Below are positions 1 to 12,690 of a stretch of DNA of 64,000 nt, piece after piece. Origin of the DNA: Bryoerythrophyllum caledonicum (Eukaryota; Streptophyta; Bryopsida; Pottiales; Pottiaceae). The position numbers and the translations under genes are program-made. The notes below the pieces were generated by a model, which worked only from the letters and a program-made list of their open reading frames with translations, was not told the DNA's origin and ran no database searches. How positions within the stretch are numbered: position 1 is the stretch's first letter; each line of letters opens with the position of its first letter. Where the stretch lies: NCBI GenBank assembly GCA_963971425.1, contig OZ020519.1, positions 14,710,028 through 14,774,027 of the forward strand, in the 5' to 3' direction.

Positions 1-1560
1 GGTGGTGTTTCTGTATATGTGGTCAGAGTTTTTAAGCTAGGGAGGGCGGTGTTTAGAGATGATGCATTCCATGTAATGATGTTTGTATTGTCGTTGTTTG
101 TGCTAGTGTTTTGGTTTTGTGGAGGAAGGGCGAGGGGGGTAGGGGGTGGGTGGGTATATTCTATTATGGGGTCGAAACATTTTAGTGTCTCGTTAATTAG
201 GTTGTTAGGAAGGTGTGGAAATTTTTGTTTTATTATGTCGTTTGAGGGTGGTATGGTTTGGCTATGTATAAAGTTGTATATTTCTTTGTGTATTGAGTTC
301 CCGTGATTTATGATATTTTGATTTTCTTCAAGAAATTTTGTAAATGGGTGTGGGATATGGATATGTCTTTCCGGTGGATTTTGTAAATTTGATAAGGTTT
401 GTAGTAGTGTGTCTGTCCATGTAGTTGTATTTGAGTTTTGTGGGTTTAAAAGATTGTTACATTCGTTTATGTTTGGATGGGTGGTTACTACTAGAGCATA
501 TAAAATGTGTGTTGGTGGATGGGTATTTTGTTGTTGTATGTATTGGGCAATATTTGGGTGTGTGGTGTTGTATAAATGATGTAGTGCATGTGTTGTTTTT
601 AAGAGGGGTGCAAATGTTTGGGCAATGTGTTTATATTCCGGATGCAATTTTATGGTATTTGGTATAAAGTATATTTTAGCATTTTTCTTATGTGATGCGG
701 GATGTGTTTTTAATATGTTAGGCATTGGCCCTGGGTTGGTTTCTATGTCTTCACCTAGGAGTAGTAGCAGTATTATGTGTTTGGATTTGGTGTTGTATTT
801 TAGAATTTTTGTTTTTTGTGTGGATTTTGGATGTTTCTTTTTGTTTTTGAGATTGTATTTGTATGAATGTGTATGTGTGTCTTTGGTTTGGTGTATTGTT
901 GTTTTTGTCTTTGTGTTTCTGCTAGTGAGTGCATAAATGATATTAGGTGTTTTTGTCTTTGTGTTAATGTGTAGCATTGTGTGTTTTCTTGTGGTTATGG
1001 TGTCTATTTTCTTTTTATTGTCTATTTTGTGTGTATTGGTTTTCTTTTGGGGTTTTTTGTTGGTGTTGATGGGATTGTAGTTTTGTCATTGGAGTATATT
1101 GTGGTCTGGGTGTTGTTGTATTTAACGGGGGTGGGGTTTGGTTGTGGGTGTGTGTATAGTTGGTGTAGTATGGTGGATTGGTGTAGTATGTTTGTGGTAT
1201 ATGGTGTATTGTTTTTGGGAAGTATGTGTGTGCGAGTTTGTGTGAATGGGGGGAGGAGTCTAGCTTTTTGGATGATGAGTATATGTGGTAGCGTAGTTTG
1301 TGATTGGTGTTTGTCTTTGTGCAGTATTTGGATGTGTGTGTTAGGTATTAGTAGTGTTTTGTAATTTATTGTCGATGTGGTGTGAGGATGTTGATATGTG
1401 CCTTTTTTGGTCAATTGTTTTTGTAGTGGACAAAGTTGTGATGGTATTTTTTGTTTTTTGACATGTGGTATGTGTTTGGTAGTGGGAATTTTGGTAGTAT
1501 GCCATTGCCATTGACAATGACCAAAAGTATGTATATTGTTGTGATGGTATTGATCATATA
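1..1560. other. G/T-biased strand-asymmetric region, no gene
   Basis: The plus strand is strongly enriched in G and T, with many GTGT, TTTG and TGTGG runs and few C residues. Open frames on both strands are a by-product of this bias: their translations are low-complexity (Cys/Val/Phe/Leu on plus, Thr/Pro/His/Lys on minus) with no domain pattern. I see no gene, RNA or mobile-element end here. Confidence 0.6.
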
Positions 1561-1561
1561 A

Positions 1562-4044
1562 CTATGTCATAAGATTTAGAGGAGCCCATGTGAGAGGTTG
1601 TGGCCTTCGCATGGGTTTATACTCATACATATGACATGTGTTTACAAGAAAATACCTATTGGGAGCTATAACAAGTTCTAGGGAGGTAGAAGGTGTAGCA
1701 AGAGTAAGGAGGGTTGTAAGTGTGTGGAGAGAGCAATAATAAGTGATTATGATGAGATATATCACTAACAATACTGTAGGATGGAAGGCGGAAAGGGGAG
1801 TGATAAGGTAGATATTCAAGGTAATGGAGAGAGATGCAACTACCAAGGGAAATGTAGCTAAGAATGGAGGAGTTCGGTGATCACCATGTTGTTGAAGAGT
1901 TCGTGGGCGGTCTTTGGTCAATCCACATTTGACGGGTCATCCAAGGAGGGGGGGATGGCCTTTCTCGATTGAATTTGATACCCTTCATCACAGAGAAAGC
2001 GGCACTCATTAGCTTCTCAACATCATCAAGTTTTGAGTATATCTCGGCGTTGCGGGCGTTGGTGTATTCTCTAGTCTCCCGAATGATGTCTTTCTTGAGA
2101 GTGGATAGTTCCAAGCGGAGTTTTTCATGACCCTCCGCCACAATAGTGGCCATCTCTTCACGCATGTTGATGGTAGAAACGATGGTGGGGTTGATGGCGG
2201 CAACCGTGTTCACCAAGGCAATATTTATGTCATTGAATCCCCATTTCTCTACCAAGGTGGAGGAGGGGGGGGTCAATGCCATCAAGACTACGGCGGTGGG
2301 GTCGAATCTCCACTTGGTGACAACCTATGGTGAAGGTTTGGTTAAGGTATTGTCTATAGACAATAGGATTAGCAACTTGCACATTGGCAGAGTCATTGTG
2401 TTTGCCACTAATTTGTCGATGGAACCAAATGTTCGCAATGCTCTTGGCCTCCAAAGCTTTCGTGATGGCCTCCGTGGTTTTAACGACGCTCAGCAAAATT
2501 GGTAGCTGAGATAGCGTGAGTGTGAGCACATCCTTCTTGGCCCTATCAGTGGTTGTAAAGGTTCCAGAGTTGCTGGGCTTTGCGGGGATGATCTCGTGGA
2601 AGGTTGTAATCTGGTGCATTGCTAGTTTCTTCGCTTGGGTAGGAGTGGGTGCCACAATCCATGCAAAAAGCTCCTTCTCTTGTTTTTGGACATCAGTAAT
2701 TTCAAACTCAAGGTTACGAGTAAAGCCATTAAAAACCACGTTATGAAACAATGTATGCGCAGGAATACCACATAGGTTGTCACTCTTGATGTTGACTGAT
2801 AGGCCTTGATGGGCCACTGCGTGCCATGTTTTGCAAACTTTCCCCAAGAGGACAACGGTCCTACAGGGTCAAGTTGCAACATGAAGTATCGTGTGCCCTT
2901 GAGTAGCGAGATGGCATCAATTGCTGGGTTGAGAAGGTGCAGCTTGATCAATCCTGTAAAGATATATTTTTGCCCTGCCTTCTTCACCCCTTTATAGTGG
3001 ATGGCAAGAGGATCCAAAAGGTTAGTACCTAGGGGAATGTCCATCTTAGTGAGTCTATCTCTAGCAAGCTTTTTGACATCATCGTGAAACAACGGGGTCT
3101 TAGGGAGTTCAAACAAGATGGCTACATGGAAATCATATTTCCAGTTTCAGGATTAGTGGCGATATCAAATGGGAGTTGTGTGAGGTTAAAGTGTTGCCCC
3201 TCAACACCATCTTCCCTTATCTTGGGATATAGCTTTTGAGGAATTCTTGGGTAGGATATTATGGCATTCATGGCTTCCTCTGCCTCTGACTTGGGTACTC
3301 ACCTAATCATGTCAGAAATGCTCTCACCACTAAATAGTGGATCGAGGTTTGCATCCTTTGCAAGCTTCTCCATGTTGAGAAAGCCCAACCACAAGTGGAA
3401 TGTGGATTGGTCTGGGGTGCTACTGCTAGGATTTGGGTCTGGAATGCTACCTCTTTGTTTCTTTGCAGGGTGTTGTACTTCTAGGGGGTTGAGGGTAGAG
3501 GTTTTGTCCTTGCAAATCATCTTAGAGTGAGCTTCTCCATTTTCTATGTCCATGGCTTTGGTGGGAATGCAAGGTTCCTTCTGGAGCTGTTCCATAGTAT
3601 TCCAAGGTTCAATGGAAGGGGGGTTGGTTTGTGTGGTTAGGGGGATAAGGGGAGAGAGGTAGTGGTCCTGCGCCTCTGGCTCGTTCTCGAGAATGAAATA
3701 GGGGCGTCGTCTTCGTCGTCTGAGAGATGGATTGTCGCCTCCAGGTGTTGTGGAGGTGGGGTGGGGTCAATTTCCAATGCCTTCTTCTTCCTTCCTCTTG
3801 GTTTTGGGGTGAGGTCACGCTTCGGGGGTGAGGTTGCCAATTTTCTTGAGGACAATGGTCTTGTCTTGGCGGGTGTGGCTTCAATTCTAGAGCTGCTGGG
3901 AGTTTTGGCTTGCCTTGGGCGTGTGTTATTTTTGGGGTTTTCTTGGGGCTCTACACTATTGGTCCTCCTACGTGCATCTACACCGCTATCTTTCTTTGTA
4001 ATGGTTTTACGAGGGGTGGATTGGCACCGGCCTCCATTATTCAT
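1562..4044 (-). pseudogene. broken mobile-element-like gene, family unknown
   Basis: A series of minus-strand frames appears to be one decayed protein-coding region. The N-terminal part (about 3.3-4.0 kb) is Pro/Ser/Arg-rich and low-complexity. The middle (about 2.3-3.1 kb) reads as a globular domain with patterns such as DPLAIHYKG, LLKGTRYF, AHTLFHNVV and FEITDVQKQ. The C-terminal part (about 1.9-2.3 kb) includes KWGFNDINIALVNT followed by a charged, probably coiled-coil helix. The frames are joined by about three breaks, so it is not expressed intact. The layout (disordered start, globular middle, coiled-coil end, no recognised enzyme) is like an ORF1/gag-type protein of a mobile element, but I do not recognise the family. 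No terminal repeats were found. Confidence 0.4.
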
Positions 4045-4319
4045 GCGGTTTTGTCGGGCTCTATTAGTATTGGTGTTTGGAAGGGTTGGATATAGAATGA
4101 GGGAGGTTGGGGAGAGGGTGATGAGGGTTGAGGTATGAGTAGAGTAATTAAAGGGGTGGGGGAAGTATGTTTTATCAGGGAGAAGGGAGGGGTAGTAGAA
4201 GAAGAGGGGGTCTCGAATGTAGAGGGAGTTTGTAGCTAGGGAGAGAGTAGGTCACAAGGAGGAAAAAAGGTCGTAATGGGAGTTCTCAAGAGGAGGGAGG
4301 GGTCGTTGGAGTTTAAGGA

Positions 4320-4430
4320 GGGGGGTCGGTAGGGGAGGGGAGTCGCAAATAGGGGGGTCGGTGGGGGGAGGGGGGTCGCAAATAGGGGGATCGGTGGGGG
4401 AAGGGGGGTCGCAAGCAGGGGGGTTGTTGG
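4320..4430. repeat. 33-bp G-rich minisatellite
   Basis: The motif GTCGCAAAT followed by runs of five to six G recurs at 4342, 4375 and 4408, an exact 33-bp period, with partial units on both sides. Several G runs per unit give the plus strand potential to form G-quadruplexes. Confidence 0.75.
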
Positions 4431-6185
4431 AAAGTCCTTGGGGATTCGCAAAGAACTATACTGGGAGGGGAGTCGCAAACAAAAGGGTAGGGGGGTTGCA
4501 AACTGGTAGGTCGCTGGATTTTTAGTTTCGCAGGGAGGAGGGCGTAGGTCGCAGGGGAGGGAGCTGTCCAGGAGGACGTAGGTCGCAATCAGGGGGTCGT
4601 AGGTTGCAATCAGTGGTAGTGGCCGTTGAGTCTCGGACAAGGAGTCGACTAGCTGTCTAGAGAGAGTCGTTGAGACGAGATCTGATCTTCGTGCACGGGG
4701 CTGGGGCTGTCCAGGGAGTATGCTCGTGCGAGCTGGGGTCGCCCGCAGCTAAATCCTGTGTGCTGTGCGGGGTTGGGATTTACTATTGTTGTTCATGTAC
4801 GGGGCTGGGGCTGGGGCTGTGGTGGGGTAGGTGATCTCTGGGGTTGGGGGTGCTGAGGGTTTAGAGAAGGGGAGTCCTGTAGGGTCTCGAGGGGTGTTTC
4901 TAATGATTTTTCGAGGGAGGAGAATACTGCACAGTTTTGAGGAATTTTTGGGAGGGGTTTCAGGGTTCCTAGAGATGAGGGGGACTGTAGGGGTTAGAGG
5001 GGCATTGAGAGGACGAGGAGGAGGAGGGGCTGTAGGTAGAGAAGGAGAGGGGATGGTGGGGGATGGAGGGGATGAGGCTGTGTGGGAGAGAGAGGAGGGG
5101 CGGGGGAGGAGGGTACCTGTTGCAGAGAGGCTTTGGAGATGGGGGGGGTGTTGAGAGAAGGAGTGGAGGGTTTGCAGATATTCTTACCTGATTTTTTGTC
5201 CATTTTCTTATTTTGTCATGCTGATGTTGCGCTTGTCGATGTGCTATTGCTCCTTGCCTGCTTGCCACTTATTGTTGTCCACCTCCAGTTCTCTTATCCC
5301 TGTTGATGATGATATGTGGCGTTGTGATAATGGCGCAGATCTGCTGTGGGTGCGCGCGGAGTGGCTTCGAGTTGTGGTATCGGGCCTCCCGACTCACGTC
5401 AATGTGGAGATGTGTGCGCGTACTGGATCAACGTCTTGCAGGCTCCGTTGGCGTCTTGGCTTGCTCCTCTCGTTCATTGATTAGTGTTGTAGAGATTTTG
5501 CCAGCGCTGCCGTGTGTGGCATGCAAATACAGGTGTTCTATTGTTGTGTCTAAGGGTTAGAGGGTTAGTAGTACAGTGATTGTGCAAGGTGTAGTGACTA
5601 GTGTGCGTGAAGGCTGATGTGTTGTGACTAGTGTGTGCGGAGTGTCTATCAAGAGAAATCCATAATGTATAAAAGCAATAAGATGAGTAAAGAATGACCT
5701 GGAATGGTGAGAGGTTGCTGCCGGATCCCAGTGTTGAATGAATCTCGTGCTCAATCTTGTGTGTGAAGTGTCTGGGTCGAGAAGGAGGAAGAGACTCGAG
5801 AGAGGTAACAGATCTATTGCTTCCTCACCAGATCTAAGTTAGATCTGACTTCTAGTGTCAAGTAGTCATGGATCTAAGCACCAATACAAAACCCTCGCTT
5901 TCATATCTACTTTGCTTAGGTCGAATCCACAAACACGTTTCAAGGTCAGCTAACTCCAGATCTGGTGTGTGAGCGCTTCCCAACACACATACACTGCTTC
6001 CCAAACCTCTCTACACCTCAGATTTACAGCTTATGGGGGCTCTCAACAAGGCCTGCCACACTTATCGCCCATAAGCCTTGCTTGTGAGACTAAGTCCTTC
6101 CTCCTCCCTCACCAGAAAAAAACGGAGCTCACCTAGACCTCATTCTCCAACTGATGCGTCGTGGTAGAAGTACAAATTGATAGGC
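4431..6185. other. no recognisable gene
   Basis: The first part, to about 5.2 kb, continues the G-rich bias and has low-complexity Pro/Ser/Leu frames on the minus strand. From about 5.5 kb the composition becomes more even and frames are short. Nothing here matches a domain, RNA gene or transposon end that I know. Confidence 0.5.
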
Positions 6186-6460
6186 AAATCCAAACTGTAC
6201 CCATAGGTTGGGTACTTCACTGAAATTGGACAAACCAACCAATCGTCAAAATATTCAAATGGCCATTACTTACTCAAATTTTGTCCAAATTGAGAATATG
6301 AGGTGTTTTTTGACATCTACAAAAAGGAAATGTCAAGAAACACCTTATATGCCCAATTTGGACAAAATTTGAGTAAGTTATGGCCATTTGAATATTTCAA
6401 CGATTGGTTGGTTTGTATAATTTCAGTGAAGTATCCAACCTATGGGTATAGTTTAGGTCA
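6186..6460. repeat. foldback (hairpin) element, MITE-like
   Basis: Two arms of about 130 bp, 6186-6316 and 6330-6460, are imperfect inverted copies of each other separated by a loop of about 13 bp. Matching stretches include ACCCATAGGTTGG against CCAACCTATGGGT and AAATGGCCAT against ATGGCCATTT. The transcript of either strand would fold into a long hairpin. It may be a foldback or MITE transposon, or a source of small RNAs. No target-site duplication could be assigned. Confidence 0.75.
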
Positions 6461-7132
6461 ACTCAACCTAAACTGTATTTTCCCAAAATCATGGAATTTT
6501 TCCATTGTAACGAATATGGTGTTCTTTGGATTGAAGATTCTTCAACTAACATCTTTTATTTGGAGGTCACTTCAAACTTGAACCATATCATGTTCAAATA
6601 TGACATCATACATGTAGAATACATGACCATTTCATTGATCATGTAGTGGGTGCATTATTTGATCTGAATCCCTTTTACTCGCCCCCTTCGCCCGTGCTAA
6701 AGCCCCTTTCTCTACTAGCAATCTACACTATTAACGTAAATTGGAGGAATGTTCGATCATAAAAACCTCTCAAGTCTAGAGAAATCAAATCAATCTACAA
6801 AATGGACCTTCACAGACCGTATAGACAAAGGATAAGTTGGGTGCACTAGGAGCCCCATCGTTAATTGCCTCCAACACTTTTTAATAGCTAGACCTTGTTG
6901 GCGTAGACTCTCAATGTGCTTAACAGTGTAGACACGACCATGGACCCACTAATAATTCTAAAAGAGTAGTGTTGTCTACATAGACGGACAGAGGCCTAAA
7001 GACAGTGGAAAGCCAGACGGACAAGACGGTCATGACAGACAACAACCTAATCTAACAAATGCCTAGAATAAACCTCGAATATCCATAAAATGATCCCTAA
7101 ATATTTTAGAACATTATAGAATTTCATGTATT

Positions 7133-7435
7133 CTAGAATTTTCTAGAATATTTCTTACTGGATGGACAACAATCTCTATTGGATGGACGGATGCCGGAAC
7201 AACAATGTAAAAGAGGTGAGATTAAACATTCTAGATGCCACCCCGTAGAACACAAGTCACAAATGACCATTGTGGCAATCCGTTTGGCACTACCACACAA
7301 CCAACATCGCAATCTAACAGAGATATGAGAAAGACCAGGGTATACCATGCCATGGATGTGCGGCAAATGGCAAGGTGCGCAATTGCGCGTGTGATCTTTG
7401 CATATCTTACCATCACGACGCTCCGACAATAACAC
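7133..7435 (-). pseudogene. PHD-finger-like zinc-binding fragment
   Basis: The translation contains a Cys-x2-Cys ... Cys-x2-Cys ... His-x2-Cys series: CWLCGS, then VICDLCSTGWHLECL, then a final Cys cluster. This is the C4-H-C3 order of a PHD finger, including the usual hydrophobic-CD-x-C and GWH-x-x-C segments. A second Cys/His group (CAPCHLPHIHG) lies just before it. The fragment has no credible start and no flanking domain. PHD-like fingers of this form occur in host chromatin proteins and in polyproteins of some algal and plant mobile elements, and the lack of context makes an element fossil likelier. Confidence 0.5.
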
Positions 7436-7605
7436 TCCTAAGTTCTTTACCTCACAAACTCACAAGATCACCCGTTCCGATGTCACATCCAAGGTGGTGG
7501 GCGGTACTTGGTGCAAATACACTTAGTCTCTAGGAGTAAAATACCGCACTTGCGGTCGGTTTCCCCCTCCCCATATCGTAGCACAGCGCAACGTATCTCA
7601 ACGTT

Positions 7606-7760
7606 CACTACGGGAAATTGGCCTATAAATGACTACAGTCTACAGTACAAATGACTAGCCAGAAAATAATTACTACAGAATTACTCAGGATCTTCAGACG
7701 CTGCCTGGATCTAGCTAGTTAACTGCCCTAGTCATTTTACAGTAATTTAAGTTTTTGCGG
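7606..7760 (+). mobile_element. possible CACTA-type transposon end
   Basis: The sequence CACTACGGGAAATTGGCC at 7606 resembles the terminal inverted repeat of plant CACTA/En-Spm elements (CACTA followed by a purine-rich stretch and GGC). The next 130 bases are rich in ACTAC and GACTA motifs, as subterminal regions of this superfamily often are. No matching inverted end was found in the window, so this is either one end of a larger element or a chance match. Confidence 0.3.
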
Positions 7761-8775
7761 GCAGAGAGGTGATGAAAACCTTGTGACGGCCAACATCGTT
7801 CATATCGTCATCCTAGTGTTTTCATCCATACTTCATCTGGTAGTGTTGACGTGGCAAGAAGGTGACTGACTAGGGTTAATTAGAAAATAATATTTTTTCT
7901 AATCACGTGACTATGTTGTTCTAAATGCAAAAAAAGGGACTCCGAGCAACTCCAAAATCTTGCTACAAGTTTCTACTGGCATTAAGATATTTTGTATAGG
8001 TAAATAATATCATGTCTTTGGCTATTGTCAAAAAAACAATTATTTTCTTTGTCGTAAAAAAGCTTTTCATCCAAGTCACAATGTCACATATTTCCACCAT
8101 TAGAGAAGTTTTGGGCTCAACGAGAGGCCCTTTAAGGGAGTTTCGGGCATGGTACTTTTGAGAATATTCGTGCTTGGGCAGTGGTACTTGGAGTCTGGGC
8201 AGACTGTTGGTCGTCACTTTCGTCCGAGCAAAGGACCGGCCATATAAGCAAAATCACATCATCAACCTTCAACACTCTGTGATGTGGCATGGAGCTTGGG
8301 GAGGTGGCAAGTTTAAACAATGTTAGAAGAGCAAGTACTTTATCATGGTGTGGTCCCAGTGATGCATTTTTTTATAAATGAGTCGTCCTTTCATTCGAAG
8401 GAGAAACAGTTTAGTATAATCTGTACCAAACAATCATATTAGTAAAATAGGGGAACAAGGCTTTAGCGTACCAACAAATTAACACTATAAAATGCCAAGA
8501 AGGCATGAGTGTACTATGTAAGTATTAGTATAATATGCCAACAAGGCGGTAGTAGGGCGGGAAAGAACAAAATAAAATGGCGGGAAGGCTTATGAGACAT
8601 GGCATGTAGCATGTTTTGGCAAACGCCAAGTCTTTCTGAACTGTCTTCATGAATTATGTCTCCTTAAATTATGATGTAGCACAGTCTCATTGTAAAGACT
8701 TAGTTTCCAAGATTCACTCTCTGATGAAACTTTCTTGTAAGCTGTAGCATTGCATCTCTCTAGCTTCCCTTCAAC
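7761..8775. other. no recognisable gene
   Basis: Only short, overlapping frames of mixed composition are present. I see no transposon ends or RNA gene. Confidence 0.4.
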
Positions 8776-9108
8776 ATGGCACTTAGGGACGTTACAAATA
8801 CATATATTTCCAATGTGAGGTTGAGTTCTAGGTATGTTCCAGTTATTAAGAGAGGCGTGCTTTTGGAAGATCAAGATAATCGTGCAAGCTTTGCTGCAAG
8901 GAGGGTAGCTGGTGAAACTCACATTGACCTGTGGATTGACGATAGTTTATATCTAGTGGATCCAACTACAAATTCTCATCCATGCTTTTGCACAACAAAA
9001 GAATATTTGGAGTTCTTGTGCCATGGTGAGCGGGGTATGTTGGGGTACACTAAGCGCTTGAGGGGTGTTGAAGCAATAATGAACTTGCAGTCAACAGCTC
9101 AGGATTAG
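8776..9108 (+). CDS. small unrecognised ORF, probable transposon-derived fragment
   Basis: A 110-residue open frame starts with ATG at 8776. It has balanced composition and two short Cys-containing segments near its middle (HPCFCTT). I do not recognise a domain. It lies about 0.7 kb upstream of the decayed transposon-like gene on the same strand and may be a 5' exon or remnant of it. The region from 9109 to 9781 has only broken, Leu/Gln/Glu-rich frames that could be remains of a coiled coil. Confidence 0.3.
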   Translation: MALRDVTNTYISNVRLSSRYVPVIKRGVLLEDQDNRASFAARRVAGETHIDLWIDDSLYLVDPTTNSHPCFCTTKEYLEFLCHGERGMLGYTKRLRGVEAIMNLQSTAQD

Positions 9109-9781
9109 AATCAAATATTCGACGTTTTTAGACAAAATTTGAGGTCCAACGTGGAGTAGTTGAAAGTTTGTCAAACGCTACAACTGCGCTTGTTTAGGAG
9201 CGTGTGCAATTGCAAATCAAAGTAGCCAACTTAGAAGCTACATGTGAAGCATTAAGGATGTCAAGCGATCAACTCTTTCGAGGTGAATTTGTCAAGATCT
9301 GAGGCATCATACGAGAAGTTACAAGCAGAGATTAGATCCATGGTGGAAACTCTAAGAGGTCTCCAGAAGCATGTGCGCATCTTGAGCATCAAGAATGTAG
9401 ATGATTTTGCACGAGGTTATTAAGCAGCTCCTCTTTTGAACTGCTATTGAGGCCAGACTGTCCTCATTTTTTTGTTGAGTGATTGGTTCGTCTATGCTAG
9501 TGTTGTATTGTGGATTGCATGTTGAATAAATAATTTGCAGCTCGGTGCTACTCCTCATCGTGATGTAAAGCTTGTCCATGCTGGTCCATGCATGCTTTTC
9601 TTTGTCTTTGCTAGATATAATGCGTAATGAATGTTGAATCTATTGTAAAAGCATATGTTGCATTTGATGGTAATTGTGTTTGCTTGGATTCGGTATTTCA
9701 ATTTGCATGGCAGGATTAGGGAATGCTAAATGGCGCAGCACAATTCTAAGAGCGCATATTCAACCTCAACTTGTCGGTTAG

Positions 9782-12180
9782 TTGCAGCGATCAAATAAAG
9801 CACGCACAGAGAAGAAACGATGGGTTGGAGCAAGATACTCTCAGACTGCTACAACACGTGCTATTGCAAGCATTATGTCTACAAGTGAGGCTCTGAGGTT
9901 GGGAGAGCAGCCTAGGATGAGTCAAGCCAGTGCGGCAGCGGCGCAAACTACTTTAAAAAATATTCAAAAGGAATTGAGTGACGAAGTAATGTTGGGGGTG
10001 TATGATGGAAACAATGTAACGCATAGGGGATACCATGCACTATGCAAGGTTATCAAGCATCGAGTCACATCTGTAGCACCTGAGATAAAGCGCGGTCTCT
10101 TGCTCTCTGGCACAAGGGTGGCAGATTTGCGTAGGAAAATGAACAGTAAGCTTCCGCAGTTCATTGGAGAGTTCTTTCACATTGATGGGCAACGCATCAT
10201 TCTAGAAGTGAGGGTCGGTAGGAAGGTGGTTAGGAAATCAAAGGAGGTCATTCTCAACAACAAGAATAACCTCTTTGCAGATATTGAAGTTGTACAGCGA
10301 TCAATGGTGTTGTTCTATAACATCACAGTTGAGAGTGAGTCTCAGAAACTACGTGAAGGCAAATTTCATCTATAACTTAATTTGCTGCAACAGCAGGGTC
10401 TTGTGAAGTTTTTTAATGCTGAGTGGTTTCCACTAACTTCATTCTATTGCAGAGTGCAATAGTGGGCCACTAATATTTGTGCTGAAGCTAGACGAGGCGG
10501 AAGTGCTTCATGGAAAGAAGTTTGAAAGAGTGAGTCTGACACTCATGAATTGAGCTTTAGACCCAGAGATTCAAAAAAATGACGAGAGATATTTTTCAGT
10601 GCAGTCTGAGCAAGAGATTTGGCCAGTGGGTTGCTTCTAAGTGGAGAAAGAATCGTATGATATCTTGCAATGGGTGTTTCGACAAACAAGTTTTCCAAGC
10701 ATTATTAGCGCACAGTCCAATGGAGAAAAGCTAGACGTACCGGGCTACGGTAGTTTTTCAATGGAATGGCATCTAAGTGCAGATATGAAGACAATCAAGT
10801 GTATGTACGGGCTACAACATGGACCTTCCTGCAAGATGAATTGCATATATTGTGAGCAACAACATGAACGTCTAAGGACTTGTACGGCGGCTGAAGCAAA
10901 GCGGGCAGCTTTCTTCTCGGGGGAAAGATTCATGGCAAGGAGGCTTGTTTGCACCAAGCATTTGAGGTCCACCATGTGACATCAACACACATCCTCGATG
11001 GAAGCCGATCTTGCCAATTCCCTTGAACAGAACACACATATGCACTTTGCATGCTTTGATTTGCATTGTTGAAAAAGTCCTGCATCTCCACTACATGTTT
11101 GTCTGGAATATTCAAGATGAAGAGAGGAAATCGGTAGGAATAGATGCGATGGAGAAAACAATGTCTGCAATTGGTGTAGAGGGATCTAATTGTGTGCTAA
11201 AGGAGGATCCGCAATTGTATGGCAAAACAGGGAATGTGGTCCAGAAGCCGAGCATTGGTGGAGTCTTGGCGAGCATATTGTTTGGACCTAGTTCATGGTC
11301 CGGGAATGACCGGGTCTGGAAGGACGTGCTTGCTTTGGAGTCAAACAACCTGGAGAATGGCCAAGCAAGGGTGAAACGCAGCGGGTGTGGGAGACTCTCG
11401 AGGTGTTGCAACCATACTTCACAGGGCTTGTTCTAACAGATGAGCAAAGGCGGAGTTGTTGATTGGTGATTGAGGCTTTTGGAAGGGCCTTCGTTGTTGC
11501 TCATGGTGAGGGACATGTGACACACTACATTGTAAGTCATCAATAATCACTACACCTCAGCTTCAGTTTTTGATTGTTGCTGCTGTAGAGATCTTGCAAT
11601 AATTATTACATAACAATTCCAGAAAATTCAATTCATATCCTATGATACGTGAATATATGCTTAGTAAAGCTAGTCCTTCAATAACGTTTCTACTTGTGCT
11701 CTCAATGCTTGGAGCATGTATTGGTGAAGCACGGACCTTGGTTTGTGGAGAAATATGGGAGTTTGTCTGTTTGGAACCGCCAGGGGATGGAAAAATCCCA
11801 CCATGCAGCCAAAGCATCTAGCCAGTACCATGGACAATGCGGAAGGACAATAGCCAGGACTAGTGTTATCATGCAACAATACGAATTTTGGTATAGGAAT
11901 ATACAACACAGATATGCCGCAAAGTTGTAGAAGCGAATTTTTAAAGCAGAAAGAGCAATGCCCGATCCCACGATCATTGCAGCGGCGTCTCGTAGGCGCG
12001 ATGCGTGACATGCATCTAGGGCACGAAAAGCCTGTGAAGCGTGGCGGGAAAGTCGTACCAGCCAAGGCAATAGATACATGCATGTTGAGGCATCAGAGAC
12101 AGAAGAGCCCAATGGTAGTGTTCAGGCATCAGAGATAGAGGATCCCGTTGGTAGTGCTGAAGCAGGATGCAGTGACTTCC
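9782..12180 (+). pseudogene. decayed transposon-like gene with Cys pair and QGMEKSHHA motif
   Basis: Plus-strand frames at 9782-10375, about 10452-10979, 11011-11436 and 11694-12138 look like one protein. The first is basic and helical (DGNNVTHRGYHALCKVIKHR). The second carries SADMKTIKCMYGLQHG and CIYC, a hydrophobic-then-Cys-x2-Cys pattern. The third has THICTLHALICIVEK and FVWNIQDEE. The fourth has HGPWFVEKYGSLSVWN and QGMEKSHHAAKASSQYHG, which look strongly conserved. Similar sets of motifs occur in large uncharacterised repeat families of mosses, algae and sponges, which I suspect are transposase-like; that is recollection and not a search. Several frame changes and stops separate the parts, so the copy is dead or partly spliced. 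Confidence 0.45.
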
Positions 12181-12592
12181 AGACTAGCATAGACTATGTG
12201 GCTGATATCACGTAGTTTTAGATTGAGAATTCTTGTTCTTGTTCTTGCTATTGGACCGTGATTATCAATCAAGTTATTCAATGTTATCAGCCCCTAGTTC
12301 CATGATTGTAGACTCAAACATCTCATATTAATAGGAAGAAGCACACTTTAGATTTCAAGTTTTCAATGTTCTTAAAAAGTTAGGAGAAGGAGCAATGTGA
12401 AGTTAGGTCTAAAGGCACGTGTGGTTGTACATTCATGCTCTAGAACTTGTTGGACTGAATATAAAATGAGAGCCCCTTATTTTTTACCATGGAGTGAATC
12501 CACAATTTGTGTTTTATTTGACTTGAATATACAAATTTCAAACAATAAATTAAAATTGAAACTACGAAGTTCCAATGTTGCACTGCACTTCT

Positions 12593-12690
12593 GCAATACA
12601 ACACTAATCAGGATTGCTATCTTGTGAGCGGTGAGCCTTGAGCAGCGAGCGGTGAGCACAGTTTTTTTGGTTTTTTTTGCCCAAAAAATC
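12593..12690. repeat. repeat shared in inverse orientation with 36812-36905
   Basis: The segment GCTATCTTGTGAGCGGTGAG, then a GC-rich AGCGAGCGGTGAGC run, then a T-rich stretch and AAAATCT matches the reverse complement of 36812-36905. Both copies lie just downstream of transposase-like genes. They may be ends of related elements or dispersed short repeats. Confidence 0.6.

Noticed and set aside
1-1560. ORFs of 80-130 residues as genes
   Set aside because: They arise from the G/T bias, which removes stop codons on one or both strands. The translations are low-complexity.
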